From the NCBI GenBank assembly GCA_028821395.1, contig JAPPGP010000231.1:1-55279 (forward strand): DNA of 55,279 nt. The letters run 5' to 3'. Positions 6,772-19,074 of this stretch are shown piece by piece. Source of the DNA: Defluviicoccus sp. (GTDB taxonomy: Bacteria > Pseudomonadota > Alphaproteobacteria > MPNO01). Position numbers and translations under genes: made by a program. Every line of letters starts with the position of its first letter. Within the stretch, counting starts at the first letter, position 1. The notes below the pieces were generated by a model. That model worked only from the letters and a program-made list of their open reading frames with translations. It was not told the origin of the DNA and did no database searches.

Positions 6772-9090
6772 CTATGCCTTCCCCGCCGCCTTCAGAATCG
6801 CCCTAATCCGTTCCGGTGTCACCGGGAGGCGGTCGATGGCGCCGGGGATGCCGATGGCGTCGTCGATGGCCGACGCGATGGCGGCGCCGACCGGGTTGAT
6901 TCCGCCTTCGCCGGCGCCCTTGACGCCGAGGCCGTTATAGGGGCTCGGCGCGTCCTCGCGGATCAGCAGGTCGATGGGCGGGGTCTCGGTCAGCGTCGGC
7001 ATCAGGTAGTCGGCGAAGGTGACCGAGAGCGGCGCGCCGGTTGTGTCGTAGCGGAACTCCTCGAAGAGCGCCCCGCCGAGCCCCTGGACGCAGCCGCCCA
7101 TCAGCTGGCCTTCGACCAGCATCGGATTGACCGCGCGGCCGACATCGTAGGCGATCGAATAGCGCTCGACCGCGACGCCGCCGGTGCCCGCGTCCACGCA
7201 CACCTGCGCGATGTGGACGCCGTAGGGGTAGGCCATCAGGTCGCTGCGATGCCAGCCCTCGGCGGCGAGCCCGGGCGCGCGACCGGCCAGGATCGGCGAG
7301 CCCGGCGCCAGCCTGCGGGCGATCTCGCCGAGGCCGATCTCGGCGCCGCCCTCCGTATCGGTGCGCAGCACCCGCCCGTCGGCGATGTCCAGCGATTCGG
7401 CCGGCGCCTGCAACAGCCCCGCCGCCGCCTCGACCGCCTTCGCGCGCAGGTTCTCGCTGGCGATCCGGACCGCCTCGCCGGTCATCACGGTGGCTCGCGA
7501 GGAATGCGCGCCGAAGCCGTAATCGATCAGGTCGGTGCGGCCGTGCACCACCCGGACCCGGCGGTAGTCGACCCCGAGCGTATCCGCGCAGATCTGCGCC
7601 ATGACGGTCGCAAAACCCTGGCCGAGCGCGGCGCCGCCGGTGAGCAGCTCGACCGCGCCCGTCGCGTCCACCCGGATGCGCACCCCGTCGGCCGGGCCCG
7701 GCCCGCTCTTCTCGACGAACAGCGCGAGCCCGGCGCCGGCCAGCTCGCCGGCGGCCCGGCGCTCTTCCATCTCGACCTGGATCTCGTCCCAGCCGGCGCG
7801 GGCGAGCGCCTTCTCCAGCAGCTTCGCGTAGTCGCCCGAATCGTAGACCACCTCGTGGTCGATGGTGTCGATCCCGCCGGCGAACGGCATCCGCTCCGGG
7901 CCGATCAGGTTGCGCCGCCTGATCTCCACCGGGTCGGCGCCGAGCCTTGCGGCGACCGCGTCGAACAGGCGCTCGCGGGCGAAGGTCGCCTCGAAGCGCC
8001 CGGGCGAGCGGTAGGTCGCGGCCGGCGTCTTGTTGGTGAGGCGGACATGGCCGCGCGCCCGGAAGGCGGGGACCCGGTAGGGGCCCGGCATCATGCCGGC
8101 GGTCATGTCGGGGACGCGTACGCCGTGGGTGCGGATATAGGCGCCCTGGTCGTGGAAGAAGGTGCTGTCGATGCCCAGCACGATGCCGTCGGCGTCCACC
8201 GCCGCGCGGATCCGGTGGCGCTGCTCGCGCGAATGGTTGGTCGCCTGCAAGTGCTCCCAGCGATCCTCGACCCACTTGACCGGCCGCCCGAGGCGGAGCG
8301 CCGCGGCACAGACCAGGTACTCGTCCGGGTAGAGCTCGCCGCGCACCCCGAACCCGCCGCCGATCTGGCCCTCGTAGAGCTGGACCGAGGCGGGCGCCCG
8401 TCCGAGCGCGGCGGCCAACTGGTCGCGGTTGAAATGCGGCCGCTTGGTGGCGCCGTGGAGCTCGAGCACGTCGCGTCCGGCGTCGTAGACCGCGACCGCG
8501 CCGCGGGTCTCCATCGGCACCGCGGAATGCCGCCCCACCGAGACCTCGATCTCGACCACCGCATGGGCGCCGTCGAACGCCGCCGCGATGTCGCCGCGCG
8601 ACTTCTCCAGCACATGCGCCTCTGTCGAATGCGCCGCGTCGAACCGGCCGGGCTCCTCCTCCGCCGCCAGGATCGGCTGAAGGTCGCGATACCCGGCTTC
8701 GACCAGCTCGGCCGCGTCCTCGGCGCGATAGGGGCTGTCGGCGAACACCGCCGCGACCGGCTCGCCGACATAGCGCACCCTGCCGCGCGCGAGGACCGGC
8801 TGGCGGTAGGGCTCGAGCCCCTTCACCCTTGTGGCGCGGAACGCGATCGGGCCGATATCGGCGACGTCGTCGGCGGTCCACACCGCGGCGACGCCGGGCG
8901 CCGCGCGGGCCCTTTCCACATCGACGGCGAGCAGCTCCGCATGCGCCCGGTCCGAGCGCAGGACGCGCATGTGGAGCTGGTTGGGAAACGAGATGTCGGC
9001 CGCGAAGCGGCCCGCGCCCCGCACCAGCGGCGGATCCTCGATGCGCGCGACCCGCTTGCCGATCCAGGCCTCGCGCCGGCGCCGCGTCAT
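6772..9090 (-). CDS. Xanthine-dehydrogenase-family molybdopterin-binding subunit (large subunit of three-gene operon)
   Basis: A 772-residue CoxL-like large subunit with EGQIGGGFGVRGE, the active-site loop TYRSPGR (Tyr360 onward) and the catalytic Glu728 in VKGAGEGG. The CO dehydrogenase AYxCSFR loop is missing, so the substrate is probably an aromatic heterocycle, aldehyde or purine-like compound; it cannot be told from sequence. It is the last gene of a FAD subunit - FeS subunit - Mo subunit operon, and its ATG overlaps the FeS-subunit stop by four bases (ATGA). Such enzymes need molybdenum-cytosine-dinucleotide cofactor and are cytoplasmic. Confidence 0.93.
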   Translation of the reverse strand: MTRRRREAWIGKRVARIEDPPLVRGAGRFAADISFPNQLHMRVLRSDRAHAELLAVDVERARAAPGVAAVWTADDVADIGPIAFRATRVKGLEPYRQPVLARGRVRYVGEPVAAVFADSPYRAEDAAELVEAGYRDLQPILAAEEEPGRFDAAHSTEAHVLEKSRGDIAAAFDGAHAVVEIEVSVGRHSAVPMETRGAVAVYDAGRDVLELHGATKRPHFNRDQLAAALGRAPASVQLYEGQIGGGFGVRGELYPDEYLVCAAALRLGRPVKWVEDRWEHLQATNHSREQRHRIRAAVDADGIVLGIDSTFFHDQGAYIRTHGVRVPDMTAGMMPGPYRVPAFRARGHVRLTNKTPAATYRSPGRFEATFARERLFDAVAARLGADPVEIRRRNLIGPERMPFAGGIDTIDHEVVYDSGDYAKLLEKALARAGWDEIQVEMEERRAAGELAGAGLALFVEKSGPGPADGVRIRVDATGAVELLTGGAALGQGFATVMAQICADTLGVDYRRVRVVHGRTDLIDYGFGAHSSRATVMTGEAVRIASENLRAKAVEAAAGLLQAPAESLDIADGRVLRTDTEGGAEIGLGEIARRLAPGSPILAGRAPGLAAEGWHRSDLMAYPYGVHIAQVCVDAGTGGVAVERYSIAYDVGRAVNPMLVEGQLMGGCVQGLGGALFEEFRYDTTGAPLSVTFADYLMPTLTETPPIDLLIREDAPSPYNGLGVKGAGEGGINPVGAAIASAIDDAIGIPGAIDRLPVTPERIRAILKAAGKA

Positions 9091-9572
9091 CCGGGCCCGG
9101 CCCTCATCCCGGCCGCCGCGGCCTTCACCGCATCCAGAATGTTGAGATAGCCCGTGCAGCGGCAGAGATTGGAGGCGAGCGCCTCGCGCAAGCCCTGCTC
9201 GTCGATATCGGGCTCGCGCTCCAGCACGCCGACGGCGAGCATCAGGAAGCCCGGGGTGCAGAAGCCGCATTGCAGCGCGTGATGGTCGATGAAGGCCTGC
9301 TGCAGGGGGTGCAGCGCCTCGCCCTTCGCGAGCCCCTCCACGGTACGGATCTCGGCGCCCTCGGCCTGGGCGGCGAACATCAGGCAGCTCCTGACCGGCG
9401 CGCCGTCGAGCAGGATCGTGCAGGCGCCGCACACCCCGTGCTCGCAGCCGAGATGGGTGCCGGTCAACCCGCAATCCTCGCGGATCGCATCCGCCAGCGT
9501 CTTGCGCGGCTCGACCCGGATCGTGCGGGCATCGCCGTTGACGGTGAACGAGATTTCGCGCGGCGCGGTCAT
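9087..9572 (-). CDS. (2Fe-2S)-binding small subunit of molybdenum hydroxylase (CoxS-like)
   Basis: 161 residues with the two [2Fe-2S] sites of the family: the plant-ferredoxin-type motif CEHGVCGACTILLDG followed by a distal Cys in VRSCLMF, and the C-terminal all-helical site CGFCTPGF with CRCTGY. It passes electrons from the Mo centre to FAD. Start and stop overlap the neighbouring subunit genes by ATGA on both sides, giving strict translational coupling. Length and motifs are normal. Confidence 0.95.
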   Translation of the reverse strand: MTAPREISFTVNGDARTIRVEPRKTLADAIREDCGLTGTHLGCEHGVCGACTILLDGAPVRSCLMFAAQAEGAEIRTVEGLAKGEALHPLQQAFIDHHALQCGFCTPGFLMLAVGVLEREPDIDEQGLREALASNLCRCTGYLNILDAVKAAAAGMRAGPG

Positions 9573-10426
9573 CCGGCGGCGTCCGCCAGCGCGCGCTCGA
9601 CCATGACGCCGGCAAGCTCGCCGCGATATTCGGCGCTCGCATGGACGTCGGAGACCGCGTCCACCGCATCGGCGACGGCGGCGGCCGTTTCGCGGAACAG
9701 CGCCGGGCCGGGCGCGCGGCCCGCCAGCACGGCTTCGCCTTCCGGGATGCGCCGGGGGCAGGCCTCGACCCCGCCGACGCCGATTCGCGGCTCGACGATC
9801 GCGCCCTCCTCCACCCGGTAGACGGCGAGCGCCATCGCCAGCGCGAAATCGCCGGCGCGGCGGGCGAACTCGCGAAACCCCCAGCGCGCATCCGGCGCGA
9901 GCCGGGGGAGGTCGGCGTGCAGCAGCAGCTCGTCGTCTTCGAGCGCCGTTACCATCGCCCATTCGAAGAACGACCCCGCGTCGGTCTCGCGCTCGCCCCG
10001 CGCGCTGCGCGCGGTAAGCCGGGCATCCAGCGTCGCCGCGACGAGGCACCATTCGGATGCCGGGTCGGCATGGGCGAGGCTGCCGCAGAACGTGCCCCGC
10101 ATGCGGATCGGGTAGTGGCCGATATGGCGCACCACGCCAGCGAGCAGCGCGCCGAGCGGCCCGTCCTCCACCGGGCGGTGGAAATCGGCGTGGCGCGCCA
10201 GCGCGCCGATCCTGATCGCATCCGCCCCGACGGCGACGGTGCCGAGGTCGGAGACCCGGTTGATGTCGATCAGATGGGCGGGCCGGGCGAGGCGGAACGC
10301 CATCGTCGGCACCAGGCTCTGCCCGCCGGCGAGAATCCGCGCGTCTTCGCTCGCATGGGCGGCGAGCAGGGAGGCGGCCTCGTCAACCGTCCCCGGCAAA
10401 TGAAGGGTGAACGGGGCCGGTTTCAT
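9569..10426 (-). CDS. FAD-binding medium subunit of molybdenum hydroxylase (CoxM-like)
   Basis: The 285-residue protein has the FAD-binding ILAGGQSLVPTMAFR motif near residue 35 and a second flavin-contact region, YPIRMRGTFCGSLAHADPASEW, where the GSLAHADP core is characteristic of CoxM/CutM. It is the first gene of the three-subunit operon. The ATG at 10426 was preferred because the family N-terminus (KPAPFTLHLPGTVDEA) starts there; a longer frame extends to 10486 without similarity. A 116-base gap upstream separates it from a lipoprotein gene on the same strand. Confidence 0.93.
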   Translation of the reverse strand: MKPAPFTLHLPGTVDEAASLLAAHASEDARILAGGQSLVPTMAFRLARPAHLIDINRVSDLGTVAVGADAIRIGALARHADFHRPVEDGPLGALLAGVVRHIGHYPIRMRGTFCGSLAHADPASEWCLVAATLDARLTARSARGERETDAGSFFEWAMVTALEDDELLLHADLPRLAPDARWGFREFARRAGDFALAMALAVYRVEEGAIVEPRIGVGGVEACPRRIPEGEAVLAGRAPGPALFRETAAAVADAVDAVSDVHASAEYRGELAGVMVERALADAAG

Positions 10427-10542
10427 CGGGCTCTCGGCATGTCGGGCGTCGCCGCGAATGGTCGGGAGTCCTGTATATGGACCCAACGGAGCCCGTCAAG
10501 CGGCGCCCGTCGCCCTCGCCGGCTACGAATGCCTCCGCTGGT

Positions 10543-11253
10543 TCACTCGGCGGCGCGGAGGGCGCCGAACACCCCGGCAAGGCCGTCGCGAGCGAACGTG
10601 CCGGCGACGCCTTCATGGTCCGCGCCGTAGAACGCGCCCGCTATGCCCGGGGTTCCACTCGAGAATTCGCCATTCCGTATCGCAAGCCCGTCCCAGGACA
10701 TGTCCGCCCGGCCATTGTCGAAGCTCGTGAAATCGACGTCGACTGTGGTGGCCGCCATATCGACCTCGAGTCTTGCGCTCCCCTCCACCGGCGCGTAGGC
10801 CGTGACGGACGATCCGCCGGAGGTCATGACGTCTTCCGTCTCGTAGGCGGCGACGCGGCCGGCCCACACGGCGCTCCCGGCTGCCGGCGAGGTTCCCGAC
10901 CGCATGCCTCGCGTCGCCGTACCGACGGTTCCGTCGATCTCGTGGTTCATGTACGCCATGAAGATCGTGTCGCCCGGCGGCGGACAGCCGATTGCCGTGC
11001 ACGTGACCGCGTCGTCTCTGAGTATGCCTCCCCATATCCCCCATCTGTGGAACACGGCGGTGGAGGCGTTTCCGGCGTCATCGACCGGAGCGGTTTCATA
11101 CGCGCCCAGGGTGCTCAGCGTCGGAGACGCTGTGGGCTCCATCGCATTCATGTCGCTCTCCTGCGGTCCGGCCGGCATCACGACCTCGACGCCGCCACCC
11201 CCGCAGCCGGCAACAAGGAACAAAGCGACTCCCAAGACTGCCATTCGCCTCAT
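10543..11253 (-). CDS. Lipoprotein with transferrin-binding-protein-B-like C-terminal beta-barrel motif
   Basis: A 236-residue predicted lipoprotein. The signal peptide MRRMAVLGVALFLVAGC has a clear lipobox (LVAGC, acylated Cys17), and GGGAGG lies 8 bases before the ATG. The body is rich in Gly, Ala, Thr and Asp, as expected of beta structure. The C-terminus (GIAGAFYGADHEGVAGTFAR, then a GVFGALR end) matches the repeated strand pattern of TbpB/HpuA-type barrel domains. In neisserial proteins such domains sit on the cell surface and bind iron or heme carriers. No TonB receptor or Slam gene is nearby, so a role in metal uptake is only suggested by fold. Confidence 0.72.
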   Translation of the reverse strand: MRRMAVLGVALFLVAGCGGGGVEVVMPAGPQESDMNAMEPTASPTLSTLGAYETAPVDDAGNASTAVFHRWGIWGGILRDDAVTCTAIGCPPPGDTIFMAYMNHEIDGTVGTATRGMRSGTSPAAGSAVWAGRVAAYETEDVMTSGGSSVTAYAPVEGSARLEVDMAATTVDVDFTSFDNGRADMSWDGLAIRNGEFSSGTPGIAGAFYGADHEGVAGTFARDGLAGVFGALRAAE

Positions 11254-11467
11254 TTCGAAGCCTCCCTCGGATGCGAACGATCTTCCCGCACCGACCGGTC
11301 CGGCCGGCGGACCGCATTGTACAACCGCGATGCGGCCGGGCGCGCGGCCGCCCACCGGACCGGCTCCTACGGGATGGCGCCCGCATGCCGGCCGGCTCAC
11401 GAGGATCCGCCCGGCAGTCGGTGGGACAGGCGTGGACGGCGGTGGCGGTTCGTCGAAAATCTGGAAT

Positions 11468-11541
11468 TGGCTGGGGGACCTGGATTCGAACCAGGACTGC
11501 TCGGGTCAGAGCCGAGAGTTCTACCGTTAAACTATCCCCCA
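11468..11541 (-). tRNA. tRNA-Gln (anticodon CTG)
   Basis: The minus strand folds as a tRNA. The acceptor TGGGGGA (11541-11535) pairs with TCCCCCA (11478-11472), and a CCA end is encoded at 11470-11468. The anticodon stem CTCGG/CCGAG encloses the loop CTCTGAC, giving anticodon CTG (11509-11507), which reads CAG. The T arm has the usual GGTTCGAATCC. The upstream side faces the ppx gene on the other strand. Confidence 0.95.
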
Positions 11542-11661
11542 GCATGTCGGGGCGGGCAGAGAATAGCGCTATTCGAGGGACGATCAAGATCGCGCTCCGG
11601 CGGCCGGGATTTGTGACATCGGCGCCAGGCGGTAAAATTCCGCGGGAGGGGCTGAAAGGCG

Positions 11662-12714
11662 ATGGACGTGGCGTACGGGTCGAAACAGGGATCGAGAAGC
11701 TCCCGGCCGGGGACGGTGAGGCGGAGGCGCGGCGGGGGGCGCAAGATCGCCGCGCTCGACCTCGGCACCAACAATTGCCGGCTGCTGATCGCCCGCCCCA
11801 CACAAGACGGATTCGTCGTGGTAGACGGATTCTCGCGCATCGTCCGGCTCGGCCAGGGGCTGGAGGCGACCGGCGTGCTCGGCGAGACCGCGATGCGGCG
11901 CACCGTCGACGCGCTCGCCGTCTGCGCCGCAAAGATCCGCCGCCACCGGGTCGCGCGCGCCCGCTACGTGGCCACCGAAGCGGCGCGCCGGGCGGCCAAC
12001 TGCTCCGGTTTCCTCGACCGCGTGGCCGCCGAGACCGGGATCGAGCTCGACATCATCTCGTCGCGCGAGGAGGCGACGCTCACCCTGATGGGCTGCCTGC
12101 CGCTGTTCGACCCCGAGCTTCCCTACGGGCTGATCTTCGATGTCGGCGGCGGCAGCGCCGAGCTCGTCTGGCTCAGGGTCGCTGGCCGGAACGGACCCGA
12201 CATCCTGGGCTGGATCTCGCTACCGCTCGGCGTGGTCACGCTGACCGAGCGCCACGGACCCGAGGACTTCACGGTCGAGGAATACGAGGCGATCGTCGCC
12301 GAGGTCGAGGCCATGCTCGCGCCGTTCGACTCCGAGCACGGCATCCGGCGGGAGATCGAGCGGGGCCGCATGCAGATGCTGGGGACAGCCGGAACGGTGA
12401 CCACCATCGCCGGAGTCAATCTCGGCCTCAGGCGCTACAACCGCGCCCTCGTCGACGGCTCCTACCTCACCTTCGACCAGATCGGCAGGATCAGCCGCCA
12501 GCTCTCCCGCTCGACCTATGCGGAACGCGCCGCCCACCCCTCGATCGGCCGCGGCCGGGCCGACCTGGTGGTCGCCGGCTGCGCGATCCTGGAGGCGATC
12601 TGCCGCACCTGGCCGGCGGGGCGGCTCAGGGTCGCCGACCGCGGCGTGCGCGAGGGCATCCTGCTCCAGCTCGCCGCCGAGTTCGGCGCAGGCCCAGCGC
12701 ATGGCCGGGCGTGA
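11662..12714 (+). CDS. ppx: Ppx/GppA-family phosphatase (exopolyphosphatase-like)
   Basis: A 350-residue member of the actin-like ATPase superfamily. The phosphate-1 motif is ALDLGTNNCRLLIA (from about residue 30), phosphate-2 is FDVGGGSAELVW (near residue 155), and the adenosine-type motif is GTAGTVTTIAG. Family members hydrolyse polyphosphate or convert pppGpp to ppGpp. At 350 residues it lacks the C-terminal HD-like domain of the long E. coli Ppx, as is usual for alphaproteobacterial Ppx/GppA proteins. The first 25 residues are basic and unconserved. The stop overlaps the start of rlmE, a pairing common in this class. Confidence 0.9.
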   Translation: MDVAYGSKQGSRSSRPGTVRRRRGGGRKIAALDLGTNNCRLLIARPTQDGFVVVDGFSRIVRLGQGLEATGVLGETAMRRTVDALAVCAAKIRRHRVARARYVATEAARRAANCSGFLDRVAAETGIELDIISSREEATLTLMGCLPLFDPELPYGLIFDVGGGSAELVWLRVAGRNGPDILGWISLPLGVVTLTERHGPEDFTVEEYEAIVAEVEAMLAPFDSEHGIRREIERGRMQMLGTAGTVTTIAGVNLGLRRYNRALVDGSYLTFDQIGRISRQLSRSTYAERAAHPSIGRGRADLVVAGCAILEAICRTWPAGRLRVADRGVREGILLQLAAEFGAGPAHGRA

Positions 12715-13414
12715 CCGCAAGCCTGGGCGCGGCGCGGGGAGCAAGAGCGTCGGCAGGCGGGACGCCACCGTCCGGGTCAGGACCGCCAAGGGGCGCAAGC
12801 CCTCCTCGACGCGCTGGTTGCAACGCCAGCTCAACGACCCCTATGTCGCCGCCGCGGCGAAACACGGCTACCGGTCGCGCGCCGCCTGGAAGCTGATCGA
12901 GATCGACGACAGGTTCGGGCTGCTGCGGCGCGGCGCCGTGGTGCTCGATCTCGGCGCCGCGCCGGGCGGCTGGACCCAGGTCGCCGCCCAACGCGCGCCG
13001 GGCGGGCGCGTCGTCGCCGTCGACCGCGCGGGGATGGAGCCGGTCGCCGGCGCCGAGTCGCGTCTGCTCGACCTCGACGACCCGGCGGCGACCGAGGCGC
13101 TGACGGGCGAGCTGGCGGGCGCGGTCGACCTCGTGCTCTCCGACATGGCGATCGCCGCCACCGGGCACCGCGGCACCGACCAGATCCGCAACCAGCGCCT
13201 CGCCGAGCTCGCCTTCGAGCTCGCGCTCGGCGTGCTCCGCCCGGGCGGCGGGTTCGTGGTCAAGGCGTTCCACGGCGGCGGCGCGGCGGCGTTCACGGCG
13301 GCGCTCAAGCGCGCCTTCGCCGAGCTGCGAAGCTTCAAGCCCGCCGCCTCGCGCGCCCAATCCGCCGAGCTCTACTTTGTCGCCCGCGGTTTCCGGGGCT
13401 CAGGGCAGCGCTGA
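12701..13414 (+). CDS. rlmE: 23S rRNA (uridine(2552)-2'-O)-methyltransferase RlmE (FtsJ/RrmJ)
   Basis: The 237-residue protein has a basic N-terminus (residues 1-40), then the Rossmann methyltransferase core VLDLGAAPGGWTQVAA that binds S-adenosylmethionine. The K-D-K-E catalytic tetrad is visible: Lys in RAAWKLIEID, Asp in LVLSDMA, Lys in FVVKAFHGG and Glu in SAELYFVA. The enzyme 2'-O-methylates U2552 of 23S rRNA late in 50S assembly. Its ATG lies inside the end of ppx (14-base overlap), indicating coupling. Confidence 0.94.
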   Translation: MAGRDRKPGRGAGSKSVGRRDATVRVRTAKGRKPSSTRWLQRQLNDPYVAAAAKHGYRSRAAWKLIEIDDRFGLLRRGAVVLDLGAAPGGWTQVAAQRAPGGRVVAVDRAGMEPVAGAESRLLDLDDPAATEALTGELAGAVDLVLSDMAIAATGHRGTDQIRNQRLAELAFELALGVLRPGGGFVVKAFHGGGAAAFTAALKRAFAELRSFKPAASRAQSAELYFVARGFRGSGQR

Positions 13415-13494
13415 TCTGGCCGGCGCCTTCGTTGACATCTCCAGGGGGCGCACCCATTGTCCCCGTCGATGCCACCGAAGCCGCCGGCCCGACG

Positions 13495-16087
<2,593 letters not shown>

Positions 16088-16094
16088 GCCGGCG

Positions 16095-16634
16095 ATGACC
16101 GCGACCCTCCGACCGGCCCGGCCCGGCGATGCCCCGGCGATCGCCAGGATCTACGTCGCCGGCTGGCAGGACGCCTATCCCGGGCTGCTGCCCGACCGTC
16201 TGCTGGTTGGCATGCGCCGCGGCGAAGGAAGGGCGGAGCGCTGGGCCCGGACCATCCGCTACCCGGGGCGGGGCGAACGGGTGATGGTCGCCGAGGCCGG
16301 GGACGGGGCGGTGATCGGTTTCGCCGGCGGCGGTCCGGCGCGGTCGCGCGGGTTCGCCTATGACAGCGAGGTCTACACGCTCTATGTCGACGGCGACCAC
16401 CAAGAGGGCGGCGTCGGCCGGCGCCTGTTCTGCGCGCTCGCGGTCGAGCTCGCATCGGCGCTCGGCCCCTCGCTGATCGTCTGGGTGCTGGCCGGCAACC
16501 CGGCGCGCTATTTCTACGAGGCGCTGGGCGGGCGCCATGTCGGGCGGCGCTCGGGCTCGCTCGGCGGCGCGGCGATCGAAGAGCTCGCCTATGGCTGGCC
16601 CGACGCGGCGGTGCTCGCCGCGTCCCAGGGCTAG
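16095..16634 (+). CDS. GNAT-family N-acetyltransferase
   Basis: A 179-residue single GNAT domain. The N-terminal strand-helix LRPARPGDAPAIARIYVAGW is typical. Motif A is EVYTLYVDGDHQEGGVGRRLF, in which the Q/R-x-x-G-x-G/A acetyl-CoA loop appears as HQEGGVGRRL. The C-terminal ALGGRHVG is also typical. It lies 7 bases after guaB and 15 before guaA, so it travels with the GMP operon without obvious metabolic reason. The substrate (protein N-terminus or small amine) cannot be predicted. Confidence 0.85.
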   Translation: MTATLRPARPGDAPAIARIYVAGWQDAYPGLLPDRLLVGMRRGEGRAERWARTIRYPGRGERVMVAEAGDGAVIGFAGGGPARSRGFAYDSEVYTLYVDGDHQEGGVGRRLFCALAVELASALGPSLIVWVLAGNPARYFYEALGGRHVGRRSGSLGGAAIEELAYGWPDAAVLAASQG

Positions 16635-16649
16635 GCGCTCGCTCCGCCC

Positions 16650-18206
16650 ATGCAGCGTTCGGACGAGGCCGTCCTGATCCTGGATTTCGGCTCCCAGGTC
16701 ACCCAGCTCATCGCGCGCCGCATCCGCGAGAGCGGCGTCTATTGCGAGATCCACCCCTGGTTCGTCGGCGACGACGCGATCCGCGGCTTCGCGCCGCGGG
16801 CGGTGGTGCTGTCCGGCGGGCCCGACTCGACGACCCGGGCGGAGGCGCCGCGGGTTCCCGAGACCGTGTTCGCGCTCGGCGTTCCGGTGCTCGGCATCTG
16901 CTACGGCCAGCAGGCGATGTGCGCCGCGCTCGGCGGCGCGGTCGACAGCGCGGAGGCGCGCGAGTTCGGCAGGGCGGAGCTCACCGTGACCGAGTCCTGC
17001 GGGCTGTTCGACGGCGTCTGGAAGCCCGGCGACCGGGCGCAGGTCTGGATGAGCCACGGCGACCGGGTGACCGGCCTGCCCGACGGATTCGCCCCGGCCG
17101 CGGTGAGCGAGGGCGCGCCCTTCGCGGCGATCGCCGACGAGGTGCGCGGCTATTACGGCGTCCAGTTTCACCCCGAGGTCGTCCACACGCCGGACGGGAC
17201 GGCGCTGCTCAGGAGCTTCACCCACAACATCGCCGGGTGCAGCGGCGACTGGACCATGGCGTCCTATCGCGACCGAACGATCGAGCGGGTGCGGGCCCAG
17301 GTCGGCGACGGGCGCGTCGTCTGCGGCCTGTCGGGCGGTGTCGACAGCGCGGTGACCGCGGTTCTGCTGCACGAGGCGGTAGGCGAGCGGTTCTTCTGCG
17401 TCTATGTCGATACCGGGCTGATGCGCGCCGGCGAGACCGAACAGGTGGTCGATCTGTTCCGCGGCCACTACAATATCCCGCTGCGCGCCGTCGATGCCGG
17501 CGAGCGCTTCCTCCGCGAGCTCGCCGGCGTCACCGATCCGGAGGACAAGCGCAAGCGCATCGGCGCCGCCTTCGTCGACGTGTTCGCCGCCGAGGCCGAG
17601 GCCGCCGGCGGCGCGGAATTCCTCGCCCAGGGCACGCTCTATCCCGACGTGATCGAGTCGGTCTCGGTGACCGGCGGGCCGAGCGCGGTCATCAAGTCGC
17701 ACCACAATGTCGGCGGCCTGCCCGAGCGCATGGACATGGCGCTGGTCGAGCCGCTGCGCGACCTGTTCAAGGACGAGGTGCGCGCGCTCGGGCGCACGCT
17801 CGGCCTGCCCGAGACCATGATCGGCCGCCACCCTTTCCCGGGGCCCGGGCTCGCCATTCGCATCCCCGGCGAGGTGACGGCGGAGAGCCTGGAGATCCTG
17901 CGCCGCGCCGATGCGATCTATCTCGAGGAGCTGCGGGCGGCCGGGCTCTATGACGAGATATGGCAGGCCTTCGCGGTGCTGCTGCCGGTCCGCACGGTCG
18001 GCGTGATGGGCGACGAGCGCAGCTACGACCGGGTGTGCGCGCTGCGCGCCGTGGTCTCGACCGACGGCATGACGGCCGAGAGCTACCCCTTCGACCACGC
18101 CACGATCGCGCGCATCGGCACCAGGATCGTCAACGAGGTGCGCGGCATCAACCGGGTGGTCTACGACGTCACCTCCAAGCCCCCCGGCACCATCGAGTGG
18201 GAGTGA
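16650..18206 (+). CDS. guaA: GMP synthase (glutamine-hydrolysing)
   Basis: 518 residues. It amidates XMP to GMP using glutamine and ATP. The N-terminal class I glutamine amidotransferase domain has the nucleophile motif GICYGQQAM and the VQFHPEV His-x-Glu. The ATP pyrophosphatase domain has the P-loop [12 protein letters not shown]. The C-terminal dimerisation domain ends [15 protein letters not shown], the conserved end of all GuaA proteins. Together with guaB it completes the IMP-to-GMP route. Confidence 0.97.
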   Translation: MQRSDEAVLILDFGSQVTQLIARRIRESGVYCEIHPWFVGDDAIRGFAPRAVVLSGGPDSTTRAEAPRVPETVFALGVPVLGICYGQQAMCAALGGAVDSAEAREFGRAELTVTESCGLFDGVWKPGDRAQVWMSHGDRVTGLPDGFAPAAVSEGAPFAAIADEVRGYYGVQFHPEVVHTPDGTALLRSFTHNIAGCSGDWTMASYRDRTIERVRAQVGDGRVVCGLSGGVDSAVTAVLLHEAVGERFFCVYVDTGLMRAGETEQVVDLFRGHYNIPLRAVDAGERFLRELAGVTDPEDKRKRIGAAFVDVFAAEAEAAGGAEFLAQGTLYPDVIESVSVTGGPSAVIKSHHNVGGLPERMDMALVEPLRDLFKDEVRALGRTLGLPETMIGRHPFPGPGLAIRIPGEVTAESLEILRRADAIYLEELRAAGLYDEIWQAFAVLLPVRTVGVMGDERSYDRVCALRAVVSTDGMTAESYPFDHATIARIGTRIVNEVRGINRVVYDVTSKPPGTIEWE

Positions 18207-18258
18207 AGGGGGCCGCGGCGTGCTATAGTCCGGTCTTCCGGATACGGAGGCCCGAAAG

Positions 18259-19068
18259 ATGATCGTGCAGAGCGCACCCCCCGAAGAGCCGCGTTTCGTC
18301 ATCACGATGGCCCAGCATACGAGCTTCGCCGGGCGCATCGCGCGCGCCTTCGGCAACGACGAATTCGAGCCGGTCGAGCCGCGCGATGTCGTTCTCTACA
18401 TCGTCGACCACCACGACGACGGCTGGGCGGAGCTCGACGCCGAGGGGCGGATCGATCCCGGCACCGGGCTGCCCTACAACCTGGTGCAGACGCCGTTCTC
18501 GGAGATCGTCAAGACATCCGCCGCCTCGCCCGAGTTCAACAGCCGCCGCCACGCCTATTGCGGGCTGTTGTCGAGCATGCACAGCTGGGGCCTCTATAAC
18601 GGCCGCTACGGCATGTCCGACCATGTCCTGCTCGACAGCCTCGCCGCCGAGAACCGCTCGACCGCCGAGGGCATGCTCAACGGCGAGCTGGAACGCCAGG
18701 CCCGCCTCAAGCACGCGCTGGCCGAGAACCCCGACACCGCTTCCTGGGTGGACGAGGCGCAGGTGATGCAGAACTACAAGCAGCTCCAGTTCTTCGACAC
18801 CATGGCGCTCTACTTCAACTGCAACGGCGCCGCCGACCGCAAGCCCCAGACCTTCACCCATGTGCCAAGGTCGCGGGACGAGGACGCGACCGTCGCGCTC
18901 ACCCCGCGCGATGCCGCGACCTACGCGCTCGATCCCTACCCCTTCGCCGAGGACCGGCTCGAGGTCTCGTTCGCCGGGCGCTACATGGCGCCCGCGCGCG
19001 ATGCGGCGAATGTCGATCTCGGCGGCATCGACGAGGACTGGCAGACGGTTACGCTGATCGCCAGCTGA
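18259..19068 (+). CDS. DUF3891-family protein
   Basis: A 269-residue protein that opens with MAQHTSFAGRIARAFGN and VVLYIVDHHDDGWAELD, the pattern of DUF3891. Several conserved His and Asp residues (QHT, HHDDGW, RRHAYCG, MHSWGLY) suggest a metal site like that of HD-type hydrolases, but no reaction is known. GGAGG lies 9 bases before the ATG. It follows guaA by 52 bases and is 6 bases upstream of fni, so it probably shares a transcript. Confidence 0.75.
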   Translation: MIVQSAPPEEPRFVITMAQHTSFAGRIARAFGNDEFEPVEPRDVVLYIVDHHDDGWAELDAEGRIDPGTGLPYNLVQTPFSEIVKTSAASPEFNSRRHAYCGLLSSMHSWGLYNGRYGMSDHVLLDSLAAENRSTAEGMLNGELERQARLKHALAENPDTASWVDEAQVMQNYKQLQFFDTMALYFNCNGAADRKPQTFTHVPRSRDEDATVALTPRDAATYALDPYPFAEDRLEVSFAGRYMAPARDAANVDLGGIDEDWQTVTLIAS

Positions 19069-19074
19069 GCCGCG

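Noticed and set aside
3255-10426. Carbon monoxide dehydrogenase (coxMSL)
   Set aside because: Subunit order fits, but none of the three large subunits in the window has the AYxCSFR active-site loop of form I CO dehydrogenase; the loops read YRGVARP, TYRSPGR and YRGSGAP.
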